NCBI GenBank assembly: GCA_002189035.1
Contig: CM007990.1
Span: forward strand, 496,001-560,000
DNA from: Utricularia gibba
Lineage: Eukaryota; Streptophyta; Magnoliopsida; Lamiales; Lentibulariaceae
Direction of reading: 5' to 3'
DNA length: 64,000 bases
In this document: in pieces, positions 36,590 to 48,451 of the stretch
Numbering within the stretch: position 1 is the first letter of the stretch
How the letters are laid out: the number at the start of each line of letters is the position of its first letter
Notes under the pieces: generated by a model
Databases searched by the model: none
Seen by the model: only the letters and a program-made list of their open reading frames with translations
Told to the model about the DNA's origin: nothing
Program-made: the position numbers and the translations under genes

Positions 36590-36720
36590 TTGGGCTAGGG
36601 CTTCCTTTCAAAATGGGCCTTACAATTGTATGGATAGCTCAATAAGGTTATCCATTGCGAAATGGGCTTTTAGGACACAACAGTTATTGGGCGTTTTAGA
36701 TAGTACATAATAAAAGCCCA
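36590..36720 (-). promoter_or_regulatory. RPL23 promoter with site II (TGGGCC/T) cluster
   Basis: Within 220 bases upstream of the RPL23 ATG there are TTTTGGGCTAGGG, AAATGGGCCTTAC, AAATGGGCTTTTA, ATTGGGCGTT and AAAGCCCACG. TGGGCC/T repeats are typical of plant ribosomal-protein promoters. Confidence 0.6.
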
Positions 36721-37477
36721 CGTGCCAACGTGGGTCCCAGAGAATCTATGATGAAGCATGAGCTGTGTGTACGCTAAGGTGGAGCCCACGCGTTGTCGCC
36801 TTGTCCCTCCGCTTCTTGCAAAACACAACGGTTTTCTTTGGTTTGTTGCTACTTTGCTTGCTTTTAGGAACTTGTATTTGATTCGCTTCGAAAGTGTTTG
36901 TGATTTTGTACGTTGAGGCAATCCGTTTCTTGAGAAAAAAACAACAAAAAACTCACTAGTACTCTCAATGACCACTCATCTCAATCCTGCAAATACGCCT
37001 AATTTTGAGATTTTTGGATTGAATGAGTGATTCTGCACAGTTTTTGTAAGAAAGAAAGTGAGCGAATCATAAGGGTTGGTGAGCTTCTTAAATGATAATG
37101 GAGCAACGTAGCTGGTGTTGGTCGTGGGTTGAGGGCGAAGGTGTAGGGTTAGTGGTATAATAAAAGAGAGAAACGAAGTTTGGAAGCAACCAGATGGGGT
37201 CCCCGCGAGGACGACCATGATCGGTTAAAGCCGACAATGGATGCCCCCGCCAACCCCATTTCAGTTCCCAATAAGCAATTTCCTTTTCCTTTATCAGCCC
37301 TCGATCTCTAGACCCATAAATCCTCCGTGAATAAAACGGTACCAGACCTTTCTATCTCGTTAGTTTCCGCATACCCAGTTGAGTTTTCCTTCTTTTTATC
37401 TGGTAAAGGTTGATTCTTGGTGCGGAATAGCCGGTTGATTTCAGGCGGGGCGGGGCGATTTTTTCGGGGCGAGTGAA
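36721..37477. other. Divergent spacer between RPL23 and the third Aux/IAA gene
   Basis: It contains the Aux/IAA promoter and 5' leader. GC content rises just before the ATG (GGCGGGGCGGGGCG near 37450). No other gene is seen. Confidence 0.4.
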
Positions 37478-38810
37478 ATGTTGATGGCGTCCGAGGAATC
37501 ATGTGTTCGTGCTGGTGGGATTGGGTTGGAACTTGGGCTCGAGCTAAGCCTGGGTTGTGGGAAGGCCAAGGCTAAGGTCCCTGAGGTTCAGGAACAACAA
37601 GCGAGGATTTTAACCGCGAAGGATTTTGGTTCCTTGGTTTCTTCTGAGGTTTCTTCCTCTTCGTCTTCCTCTTCGGTTACCAAAGCTATTGGACCAGGCA
37701 CAAAAAGGAGCGGGGAGTTTCCATCTTCATCTCCACACCGGTAATCCCCCTCTTCATAATTTCTGAACTTTTTTTTTTATTACCAGAGATGTTTCTGCAT
37801 ATGTCTCAGAAGATGAAATTTGGATTCTCTGAATAGACATAGGAAGTTATCTCCTCATTGCATTTACTTTAATGGCTTTGGTGTTGGTAATGAGGATGAT
37901 TTATCCCTAAAGCACTTCTATGCCTCTGTATCTCACATTTTTCATGTGCATTTAGAACCCTGGGAATGAAAATGATCATTTCCAGGGATTCTACTGCGCT
38001 TTCTTGCGCCCTCAGTATAATTCTGTTAAGCAGATACAGATGCTCCCCTAAATGGATTAAATTTCTAAGTTCTATTACTAAGTTTTTTTTAAAAGGCATT
38101 CACTGTAGGGATTTAGTGTCAATAGATGGGATGATTAAGCTTCTTCTTCAATTTCTTGAAGCAGTCAGGTTGTGGGATGGCCTCCAGTGAGAGCCTACAG
38201 ACTGAACAGCTTGGTGAGCCATACAAAGCCACCTGCTACAGAAAACTTCTTGCTCAAGAGTGAAGATGGGGACAAAAGCATTTCAAATAAAAAATCACTG
38301 TCTTATTTTGTTAAGGTTTCCATGGATGGGATTCCCATTGGAAGAAAGGTGGATTTACTTGCTCATGACTCCTATAAGGCTTTAGCACAATCACTCGAGG
38401 AAATGTTTCGTCCCAGTCACTACCCAAGTGATAATGGATTCTTAGGGCCAAGTGAGGAACAAAGAACACTGGGTGGCCTCTCTAATTTCATACTGACATA
38501 TGAAGACAAAGATGGAGACTGGATGCTAGTTGGAGATGTTCCTTGGGAGTAAGTCTTCTATTACTGTACCCTGTTAATGCTGCTTGCTTGCTTCCAGCTG
38601 ATGTTATGTCTTGTGTTTCTCAGGATGTTTGTAAACACTGTGAGGAGACTCCGGATCATGAGGTCAGATGAGGCTAAGGGAATAGGTCAGAATACTTCTT
38701 CTTCCTCGAGTAGTTTTTGTTTCTTATAAACTAGAATGTCTGTAAATGCTTCCGGTCACCATTGCATTGCAGCTCCCCCATCTGGTGATATGAGGACGAG
38801 ACAAGAATGA
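37478..38810 (+). CDS. Aux/IAA repressor, IAA12/13 (BODENLOS) type
   Basis: Four exons: 37478-37740, 38165-38548, 38624-38685 and 38773-38810. They total 747 bases (248 residues), in phase. Domain I is the extended GLELGLELSLG. Next comes ARILTAKDFGSL, a signature of the IAA12/IAA13 group, then a Ser-rich run. The degron [19 protein letters not shown] opens exon 2. Domain III has VKVSMDGIPIGRKVDLLAHD and domain IV has [20 protein letters not shown]. It ends APPSGDMRTRQE. BDL-type Aux/IAAs restrain MONOPTEROS/ARF5 in embryo and root-pole patterning. That role is inferred from family membership. ATG at 37478 is followed two codons later by a second in-frame ATG. Confidence 0.9.
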
Positions 38811-39040
38811 AGGCATTCTGTATTCTGTAAGAAGTTGTGATCATCTGAGCATTCAGCCAGGCACACCCCCACAAGACCTCTTTTCCTTTGGCTGCGTGAT
38901 TTTCGATTGCTGTTACACCTTCGGGCGAATGCTCTTGAGCCCTTCGATCCATTTAGCAGTAGCCACTAGCCACCTGCTCAATGCATGAACTACCCAATGG
39001 CCTGATGTGTGGCTTACAACCTGTAAAGTGTGATCATTAT

Positions 39041-39084
39041 CTTTCTGTAACAACAGCTTGCTCTTTCTGTAACAACAGCTTGCT
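39041..39084. repeat. Perfect 22-bp tandem duplication
   Basis: The unit CTTTCTGTAACAACAGCTTG plus CT is repeated exactly twice (39041-39062, 39063-39084). It lies about 230 bases after the Aux/IAA stop, so it is probably in its 3' untranslated region. Confidence 0.9.
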
Positions 39085-39332
39085 TGTATCATTGTGTGTG
39101 TGTATGTGGACCTGTTTGTTTTTATCATCCTTGATGCTTATTTCAGCACATCCCTGATCAATGGATCATAGAGCCTGGTAACTTAACTTCATCACAGATC
39201 AAACTGAATCGAATCAGAGTTGGTCGAAGTGGAATGTGAAGATTGACTCAGATCAGCAAGTAATCCCAATATGGGAAGTTTACAGCACTTTCACAGTGAA
39301 AACAGAATTTCCAAGCAAAGAAGAAGAGCTGG

Positions 39333-39773
<441 letters not shown>

Positions 39774-40474
39774 TGACGAAGAAAACGGATCACACCCATA
39801 ACGATGAAACTCCTACTTTGGGCCGTGACTCCGGCCCAAATGAGTCCATATACCGAAGCTCAATAACGCCCATATCCAAAATCAAAATGCATCCATTTTT
39901 TAATATTTTAAAACATTATGATTAAATTATTATGTTTAATAAATTAATTTAAGATTTTATGAACAAATTCAAATTTCACATTGCAAAATTATTTTGTAAC
40001 ATAACATAAAATTTAATAAATGAAATATATATCAAATTTAATACAATATTTAATATAATTTCTTATTTAATTGATCTCGGAATTTGAATTTCAAGTTTTT
40101 TTTTTTTATAAAATGTATAAGGACTGAAATCTTCAAAAATTAAACGATATAAATTCAGCTAAATACGATAAAAAAATCTACTTTAACTTTTGAGCTTTTA
40201 AAAAAATGATGTCTTTTAAAAAAATGATATTTTTTAAAAGATTATACCACTTTTAGAAACAATTATCGATATTAAAAAAAAGCCATGTTGAAAAATAAAA
40301 GTTAAATGGCCGGCAAACGATGTCGGTGCTGCGAAGCACCGGCCTAACTGAAGTGCGCGAAGGCTATATAAAAGGGGAGCCCTGACGCCCACGGCACAAC
40401 CTCCCCGAGGAGAATTTTCGCTCTTCTCTCATCGTCTTCTCTGGCGCAGGAGCCCTAGGAGCTGAAGGGGTGTC
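39774..40474. other. AT-rich spacer upstream of the cupin gene
   Basis: It is almost entirely A/T from 39890 to 40300, then a GC-richer cupin promoter with TATATAAAAGG near 40365, about 110 bases before the ATG. No gene is seen. Confidence 0.45.
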
Positions 40475-40886
40475 ATGGCAGCCGAGGAGCCTTCTTCTGA
40501 GAATCTCAGAATCACAGTTCACAGCAATCCTCCCAAGTCCCAGCTGGATGAACTCGGGATCAAATCTTGGCCCAAGTAAGGAGCGCACCCTTGTGTTTCA
40601 TCGCTTTCTCTTTACTTTCAACTCGAGCCCATGCTGGAGGTTTGGGAGCTGCAGGTGGGGATGCTCTCCGGGGAAGTACAACTTGAAGTACGACGCACGG
40701 CAGACGTGCTACCTGCTGCGAGGGAAGGTGAAGGTTTACCCTAAAAACCCAGGAGGGGAAGTTGTGGAATTCGGAGCTGGAGATTTGGTTGTCATTCCCA
40801 AAGGGCTCTCCTGCACTTGGGATGTCTCTGTTGCTGTTGATAAGCATTACAAGTTCGATGCCTCTGCTGCTGCTTCTTCTTCGTAA
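40475..40886 (+). CDS. Small RmlC-like cupin protein (DUF861 type)
   Basis: Two exons, 40475-40575 and 40655-40886, giving 110 residues in phase. The sequence has ITVHSNPPKSQLDELGIKSW, WGCSPGKYNLKYDARQTCYL, LRGKVKVYPKNPGGEVVEFG and AGDLVVIPKGLSCTWDVSVA. This is the single-domain plant cupin of the EutQ-like/DUF861 group with the usual GDLVVIPKG turn. It has no signal peptide. The tail is a run of Ala and Ser. Members have no settled biochemical role, so none is assigned. A TATA box near 40365 and the Kozak-like TGTCATGGCAG support the start. Confidence 0.9.
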
Positions 40887-41199
40887 TCCCCTGTAAAAAT
40901 TGCAGTTTAAATATTATGGTTACTGTTGGATGTTCAACCGCTTTACTTCATCTTTGCAATAATAAAAGTAAAAAGGGCATTGCACAGAAGCCTGGGAGTA
41001 CCTTCAGAAGATATTTTGGGAGCTTGTAAAACCAGTTGTCAACGGGAGAGACGATGCTTTAAATGCTTACTTTGACCAGTCAAAAGTTTTACTGTATGAT
41101 CCATTATTTTTCACCGCGATGGTCCCGCTGAAGAACAAGATCAAACAGTGTTGTAAATTGCGCAAATCATTCCTTCATGCAAATTCATGTAACCAGCAG

Positions 41200-42000
41200 C
41201 TGTGCGAATGGCTAGGGATCATACTCCTTTTCCGAGATTCCAAGTAGAACTGCAAAGGAAGAGAGCATCCATGGCTATGCCTTCCCAAAATGGCCATGTT
41301 GGGAACAGAAGGCTGATCACGGACACCTTTTTCAAGATTCCACCAAGAACAGAAAAAGGAAGGGCGTCAACAGCTCCACCTCTTTACAATGGCAATTTGA
41401 TCCAAGCACATCCATTAGCACCATTAAAAGATCGCGTCTTCATGTGAAATTCCATCGTTTCACATTGCCAGTAGTTGTGCACCACAGCTTTGGATCATCG
41501 CCCTTTTTTTGAAGATTCGAAGAAAAACTGCAAAAGCAAGAGCATCACTGGTTATGCCTTCCATAAACGGCCATTTGATAAAAGCCTGATCACAAGCCCC
41601 TTTTTCAAGATCCCCCCAGGGAGGGCATCCACAGCTCCACCTTTTCAAAATTGCAATTTGATCACTAAGAGTGGAAACTTAACTACTGGAAATATGACAC
41701 CTTTTTTCAAGATTCCACCTATAAAAGAAAAACTCAGAGCATCAATTGCTGTATCTCTCAAAACTGGCACCTTTGATCTCAATACCACCTTCCGCCAAAA
41801 AAAGCAATGGGAAGAGCATCCACAGCCGTAAATCTACCTCTTAATCTAATTGCAGATGCATACGTATTGGGATCAACAGCCCTAATTTCGTAAAATCCTT
41901 TAGTAACCATAGGGCTGACCACAAACCCTGTTTTGAAAATCCCACCAAAAACTGCAATGCAATGACCTCACCTGCTCCAAATCACATTGCCCAGCAATGC
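41200..42000. repeat. Degenerate ~100-bp tandem repeats downstream of the cupin gene
   Basis: A motif close to CCTTTTTCAAGATTCCACC recurs near 41228, 41328, 41502, 41601, 41703, about 41790 and 41927. Each is followed 20-60 bases later by AGAGCATCCACAGCT-like and CAAAATGGCAATTTGATC-like words. Spacings are about 99-102 bases or roughly twice that, so I infer about eight diverged copies of a ~100-bp unit. No copy keeps a long open frame, so I treat it as an old non-coding minisatellite. Boundaries are approximate. Confidence 0.75.
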
Positions 42001-42293
42001 AAAATACGGCCATCACAACCAGCCAAATGATTTCCACTCGACGAAGAACCCAGCGCTAGGAGCCTCATTACGCGATCGGATACATGAATTACACCGCCGA
42101 TTCGAGAGTTTACGTTGATCTATGAAACGTCTACTCCTCGGTCTTCCCTTCCAAAGCCCCCAAATCTCCACAAGGGCCTTCCGGTTCCCTTCACGCTCCC
42201 GGCTCCAGCGAGCTCCTTCCCACTTCTCATGGGCTGTTCATTAGTACAGGGCCACGAAATTGAGCCCTCCCCAATGCATCTACCATTGTTGGG

Positions 42294-42318
42294 CCGGAGC
42301 TGCGTGGAACAGCTCCGG
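42294..42318. repeat. Perfect 9-bp inverted repeat with 7-base loop
   Basis: CCGGAGCTG (42294-42302) pairs with CAGCTCCGG (42310-42318) around CGTGGAA, with further G/C pairing outside. It lies in a GC-rich 42110-42420 stretch with no recognised gene. Confidence 0.85.
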
Positions 42319-42419
42319 TCCAATTGGATCCCCCAGTGGGCCCCAGAAGAGGGGAATTTACGGAATTGGGCCTGACGCCCATCTCTGCCAGCTCCACGTG
42401 AAAATCTTAAAGAGGTAAT

Positions 42420-45388
42420 CATTACAGCAACTGTACGTACGACCGTTTTATTTATATTATTTTAATATTATCCCACGACGTACAATCTTTATGTCAAAAC
42501 CATTAGTGTCCCTTTCGTAGTTAGCTGTCACAAATGATTATTTCGATATTTTAAATTATGTCATGCTCCAATATTTTAATCCTCCCAAAGGCCCACAACT
42601 GCACACATTAATGTCCACACCATTGTTTTTTAAAAAAAAAAATTAAAAAAAATCTTATTCCCCTCGAATGTTACCCTAAAGTTTTTTTATCAGTAAATGT
42701 TTTTTTTTTATTTTTAACAATAAAAAATTATAAATATGTTGTTTTAAATACAAAATTGAAATAATATCAATATATTATAATTATTTCAATTATTGAATAT
42801 ATTGACTTGTAAATCTAATGATTAGTATTTGACTTAATTGAAACCTTTAATATTTCTTAAATTATAAATAATTTAAATTGTAATAACCTAAATGTATTTA
42901 GACATGAGACACATAACATAATTTATAATATTTATTTTAATACTATTAATATTGTCGACGAAACCTACCCAAAGAATTAAAATATGGTTAGGAATACTGA
43001 ATATAATATCCACTATTCAAATCAATTTCGTATCTAAATCAATATCAATTCAATATTTGTATTCATAACGAATAGAGGATGGTGATCCCTACACATCAAT
43101 TGTTTAGAAACACAACTTGGGTTATTTTCCTTTCAATGTTGGTTGTAAATGGATGGCTCCACATCATCACCCCATTGATGGGATGAATGTGATTGGACAT
43201 CATGTGATCCATCCTTGCCAACTAGACATTTTTCTTATTTACATAAATAGCCCATAGTTTTTTGTGTGGATCACATTTTATATTCCATCTAAAATTATGT
43301 ACCACATTTGCTATTTCAGTCATTTGCAAGGGTGCCCCCATGCAAAATGCGTCATCAATCCACTTTCCACCGTGGGTGCTGTAATAACCATGGAATTGAC
43401 ATGCTGTCTTAGGATGGAAGTAAATGTCCGTACAGATGGCTATGGTACAGATTATGTTGCAATTAAAATGGAGTTAATGGGACGCGCGCCCGTGCACTTA
43501 ACTTTTTAAATGAAGAATGACATTGGGAATGAACGTCACGTTAGGATGCAACATATGGCTATTGAATTTTCCATTTATGGAACCAGTTGGCGCGTCAATA
43601 AATGGCAATTTTGATTTTGGACGCGAGGTCCCTTTTGTTCGAGCTATGTAACAAGTAGCTATAAGAAAAAAAAGTTTGCAATTTGTCACTTGATGGGCCC
43701 ATTTCATGTCATCCTAGTATCATTTAGAAATTTGATTATCCTGTGTAAAAGATGATATTGTTACTATTTCTTGGATGGGACCTTAACTTGCCCTTAATCC
43801 AAAACATATCATATTGGTTTCATATGTTTGTACGATATTGTATGTTTTGAACACATAGATTCTTGTCTACAAGTTGCAAGCATTTTGTGCATTGTCAAGT
43901 CTACCCTTGGAGATTTGGGAATCTCGTTTCGTGAAAAGCCTTTCAAATGGGGGTAAATTCGTATAATAACAAAAACAGTGGTTGGTCCAAATAGGGTAGC
44001 GTGGTCCTAAGGGGGGGTAAAATAGGCAATTCAGGGGAGGATTATTAAAATCAGATACACAACTCGAGGATGAAGGTAAGAAGTCGATGGCGCGTCAGGC
44101 TGCGGTTGGCCAGCGGTTGCGCAGTCGGGAATAAGGAGAATGAATGAATGTGAATGTTCGTCCCTTTTCGCTGTCCGAGCGTGGTTTTGGGGAGCAGTTC
44201 TCGCAATGGGTGATCGGAAATTGCGTACGGTACCGGTCGGAGACTAGTCAAAGCGGCACCCAGCTTGCAACGGCGGGTACAGTGTTGACTCTTGCCGGAA
44301 AAGTCGGGTTCTGAGAGGAATCAGGAGAATGTAGACTTGGAGCCACCTTTTTCTCTGCGTGCTCCGGTTTTGGATACCCAAACTGGAGATCACTTTGAAT
44401 CACACATTATGGATTTACTCGTCCTCTCCTTGATTGGTGAATTCTGGAATTAGGTATCAGAGAAGCAAAAACCATCCCACCCACCGCCCACGTGCGCCTT
44501 TTGAGGTGAGATTTTGGCCATGGAGTCCCTCACAGAAGAGCTGCTTGCCTAACTGCTCTTCCCGGCCAGAAACGTCAAGCGAGCTTTAAATATCACGCAA
44601 ACACAAACGCAGCTCCGGGGTGGCGTTTCCGGCGAAGGGAAACTCTTGCTTATAGCAAATCCCACATCGCCCGGGAGGGATTGGGGCGAGCGCTAGCATT
44701 TGGCATTGCTGTGAATCGGACGGCCAGGAGACCGCCAAGGTGGATAATGGGCGATACGATGCCATGTGGCAGCATCCCATTCGTCCCACTCCCCCAGACA
44801 TTTTCATTCGTCAGCTTCAACCAGACAACTCAATGGAATTTTATTACATTCCAAATTGAATTGTAATTTCGTATGACCTAATTATTCCTTTTACTGGAAT
44901 ACTTTTATTTACTTAGAATTACTATTAAGTAAAATAAATTAGCCATCAAAATATTTTTGAAATTATTTTTTAATTCAAAAAAATGTGAGTTTCACATATC
45001 ATATATCTTATTAGCATAAAAGATATTTTTTATTAAAAATTATTATTATTTTTCAGCATTTCATCAAAATCATCTTCAATAAAAATCATTCAATCTTACG
45101 TAAAATAATTTCTTTTATATTTGTATATATGGGATATATTAAAATATAAACTGTAATAAATGGAATTGGAAATCTAGTGGGGGTTTAGGTCATGACCTGG
45201 ACATGGGCCCACCATCCTATCACATGCATCTTTCAATGAAGCCAGAGGATGGTATCTGGACACCACCACTTGCTTACCTTCCACCGTCTATTTAAACCTC
45301 CCGTACACCCTGTTCTTCTTCATCCTCAATTTCGGACAAGGAGCAAACGCACAGGGATACAGATTTTTCTCTCCGGAGGGGGGAAAAG
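42420..45388. other. Three-kilobase spacer upstream of YUCCA
   Basis: It is AT-rich from 42440 to 43100 and 44850 to 45170. A moderately GC-rich stretch at 44030-44830 has no frame I recognise. The YUCCA promoter is at the right end, with TATTTAAACC near 45290. Nothing else is supported. Confidence 0.4.
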
Positions 45389-46705
45389 ATGCTGGGGTTC
45401 GAGGAAAGTGGGGTTTCTTGCAGGTGTGTGTGGGTTAACGGTCCGGTGATCGTCGGCGCAGGGCCGTCGGGGCTGGCGGTGGCGGCGGGGCTGAGGGAGC
45501 ACGGTGTGCCGTTTGTGATACTGGAGCGGGCAAATTGCATTGCGTCTCTGTGGCAGAACAAGACATACGACCGTCTGAAGCTTCATTTACCTAAGAAATT
45601 CTGTGAGCTGCCCGGAGTGCCGTTTCCGGGTGAGTACCCGGAGTATCCTTCTAAGAGGCAATTCATCGAATACCTGGAGAACTACGCGGAGCGCTTTGGC
45701 ATCAACCCTCGGTTCAACGAGTGTGTTGAGTCGGCGAGGTTCGATGAAGGGTGTAACTTATGGAGGGTGAAGACGGTTTCCCCTGACGGCGGTGTGGCGG
45801 AGTATATCTGCCAGCAGTTGGTGGTGGCTACCGGCGAGAATGCCGATCCAGTTGTGCCGGAGATTGAGGGCCTGACGGAGTTCGAGGGACAAGTGATTCA
45901 CGCCTGCGATTACAGGAACGGCGAAAGTTACAGAGGAAAGAAAGTTCTTGTTGTTGGGTGTGGAAACTCCGGCATGGAGCTTTCCCTTGACCTCTGCATC
46001 CACAACGCGAAACCGGCCATGGTTGTACGGAGCTCGGTGAGTGCATACCTTATCAGAATCCTCATTCTATTCTCTCTGTCGCTCTTTCTTTTTTCGCTTT
46101 TCTTCTAACTCTCTGCTCACCAGGTTCATGTATTGCCGAGAGAAATCTTTGGAAAATCCACCTTCGAAGCCGCCATGCTGTTTCTCAGATGGCTTCCTCT
46201 GTGGCTCGTAGACAAGATGCTGCTCGCTCTTGCATGGATTATCCTCGGAAACGTGGAAAAATACGGTCTTAAACGTTCTCCGATCGGCCCATTGGAGCTC
46301 AAAAACACCCAAGGAAAAACCCCTGTTCTCGACATCGGCTCTCTGCAAAGAATCAAATCCGGGGAAATCCAAGTCGTCCCCGGCGTAAAAAAGCTCTCTC
46401 CAGGGTCTGCAGAGCTCACCAATGGCGAAAGGCTGAAAATCGATGCCGTGATTCTCGCAACTGGGTACCGTAGCAACGTCCCCAAGTGGCTACAAGCAGA
46501 TTTCTTCACAGAAAACGGGTTCCCAAAATCCCCATTCCCAAGCGGATGGAAAGGAAAAGATGGTCTCTACGCGGCGGGGTTCACACGGAGAGGGATCGCC
46601 GGTGCATCTGCCGATGCGCTGAGAATATCACAAGACATCGTCCGAATCTGGAAGAGCGACATGAAGCAGCAGAAGGGGCGAAGACAAATCTCAACACTCC
46701 GGTGA
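45389..46705 (+). CDS. YUC: YUCCA flavin monooxygenase (auxin biosynthesis)
   Basis: Two exons, 45389-46036 and 46124-46705, giving 409 residues in phase. The FAD-binding motif is [17 protein letters not shown], then [20 protein letters not shown] and the FMO-type [13 protein letters not shown]. The NADPH-binding motif is [18 protein letters not shown], and the late [17 protein letters not shown] is the C-terminal ATGY motif. YUCCAs convert indole-3-pyruvate to indole-3-acetic acid, the rate-limiting step of the main auxin pathway. The start [16 protein letters not shown] suggests the YUC3/5/7/8/9 (RCVWVNGP) group rather than YUC1/4 or YUC10/11. It is likely cytosolic or ER-associated. No frameshift is seen despite GC-rich sequence. 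Confidence 0.93.
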
Positions 46706-48451
46706 CGGCTGATTCCCACCATTCTTCCATTTTTGTTCATAGATAGCATTAGGGATTCAGAAAAAAACTACTAGCTAGATTTAAACTCCTCCCCCCCCCC
46801 CTCCGGCGAGTTTTTGAATTCCCGCCTGTAAATCAGAATAACTTGGTTCTTTTTCTTTTTCCACCCGATTGCGATGGCTTACTTTTGAGGAAAGTCGTGA
46901 GCTCCAAAGATGGAGTTGGTGTGTTTCCCTATCTCAAGCGGTCCCTTATCTTATCATCACGATGGCAACTGCAAAACTGGGGCTCCGAGAGCGAGAACGG
47001 GGACGGCCGAGGGCATTTCCGGCAACAGAGAAGACATTCCAGTACACTGTCACCCCCAGCAGACCGCACACAGTACCGCTTCTTAGGTGGAAAAGGCCAT
47101 CGGCGTTGGGCTGTTTGGGCGGATGCGAATGCGCTTGTGGATCCCGTCCTCCGCCTGGGCCTGCGGCGGCGGCCGGCCCCATGCTCGTCTCCTCAAAACA
47201 AATTTGGGCACATTGCCCATCAACCGTTCACTCGTTTAATCATCTATCTAATCTTTTTAATATTTATTTAGAATAAATTATTTAATTTTCTAAAAACTGT
47301 TTTATTATTGAATACTAAAAAATTTTATTTTAAAAAATTTAAAACTTTTGAAACCATTTTTTAATATTAAAATATTATCTAATTTAATCATTACAATTTT
47401 ACGTTTTATCTTTTCAAAAAAAGTATTAATACAAAATCAGTATATATATTTAAAATTATACATATATTTTACGAAAATATATTTTATATAGTAAATATGT
47501 GTAATATTTCGAACCATCGTTCCTTTTTATCTTTGATTTATTGTATTTAAATAAATATATATTATACATTTTTAATTAAAAATAAGTACATATATTTTAC
47601 AAATTTAGGTTTAAAATAATGCTATATATGATAGTATATTTAAAATAGATAAAAAGCTTACTCAAATGCGAAAAAAAATATATTTAAATTACATAAATAT
47701 TTTATAAATAATGAAGAGGATGTACCTATCAAACTGATATAATTATCAACGAGTTGTATATTTAAAATAATAAAAATATATATATAAAGGTGTAAAAGCG
47801 AACAAAAAAATAATATTTTTTATGGAAGCATTTTGTTTTTGTTGTTGAACAGTGACATCCCGATAGGGTGGCCATCCTGGCACGTTACCTGTCCCTGTCA
47901 CGAAACCGCTGCACCACCTTCTAAACCGTTGATGCGTCACGTGACCCTAGCCTAGGGTGGTGTGTGCCATAATAATGCCCTAGGGTAGGGACGACCAATT
48001 TATTTTTTTTAATTAATTTATATTATTTGAAAAACAGAAATGGAAAGAGGAGAAAATGGGTTAGTTACAGGGATACAACGGAAGCAGAGGAGAAAACGCC
48101 GAAGAGCACCAGGGTACCGGCGTCCTTGCCTCTACGTTTCTCGTGTCGCCGGAATGTATCCACGCCGGGGGAGATTTTTTTGAACCGGCGTCGGCTTGCG
48201 TGCGTTGAAAGGATTCACTGTTTTGAGGTAAGGAAAGAGTTCGGGTCTTGTATTTGGAGGGTAGGAGTTTCGGCGAACATGCGGTATCCTGTATTGTCAC
48301 TGAAATTGCTTTTTTATCTGAGGGATTGTTGTTTTTTTGTGATTGAAGAATTGATTGGGGTTTGAGGGTATCTTGGAGGTGCGGCGTTGGATCGGATTGT
48401 CTTGTCTCTAGTAGGAGCTCATTGCAGTGGGAAGTGAGGCTTAGGCGACTA
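46706..48451. other. Spacer between YUCCA and TRM genes
   Basis: A C11 run sits at 46791-46801 in the probable YUCCA 3' region. The GC-richer 46860-47230 keeps a 142-codon open frame (46843-47271) without family resemblance. From 47270 to 47830 it is nearly pure A/T. From 48020 it should be the TRM leader. Confidence 0.4.

Noticed and set aside
46791-46801. C11 run as another frameshift candidate
   Set aside because: It lies after the YUCCA stop, so its length cannot affect the protein.
46843-47271. 142-codon open frame downstream of YUCCA as a gene
   Set aside because: It has no recognisable domain, overlaps several alternative frames of similar length, and shows no splice or promoter support.
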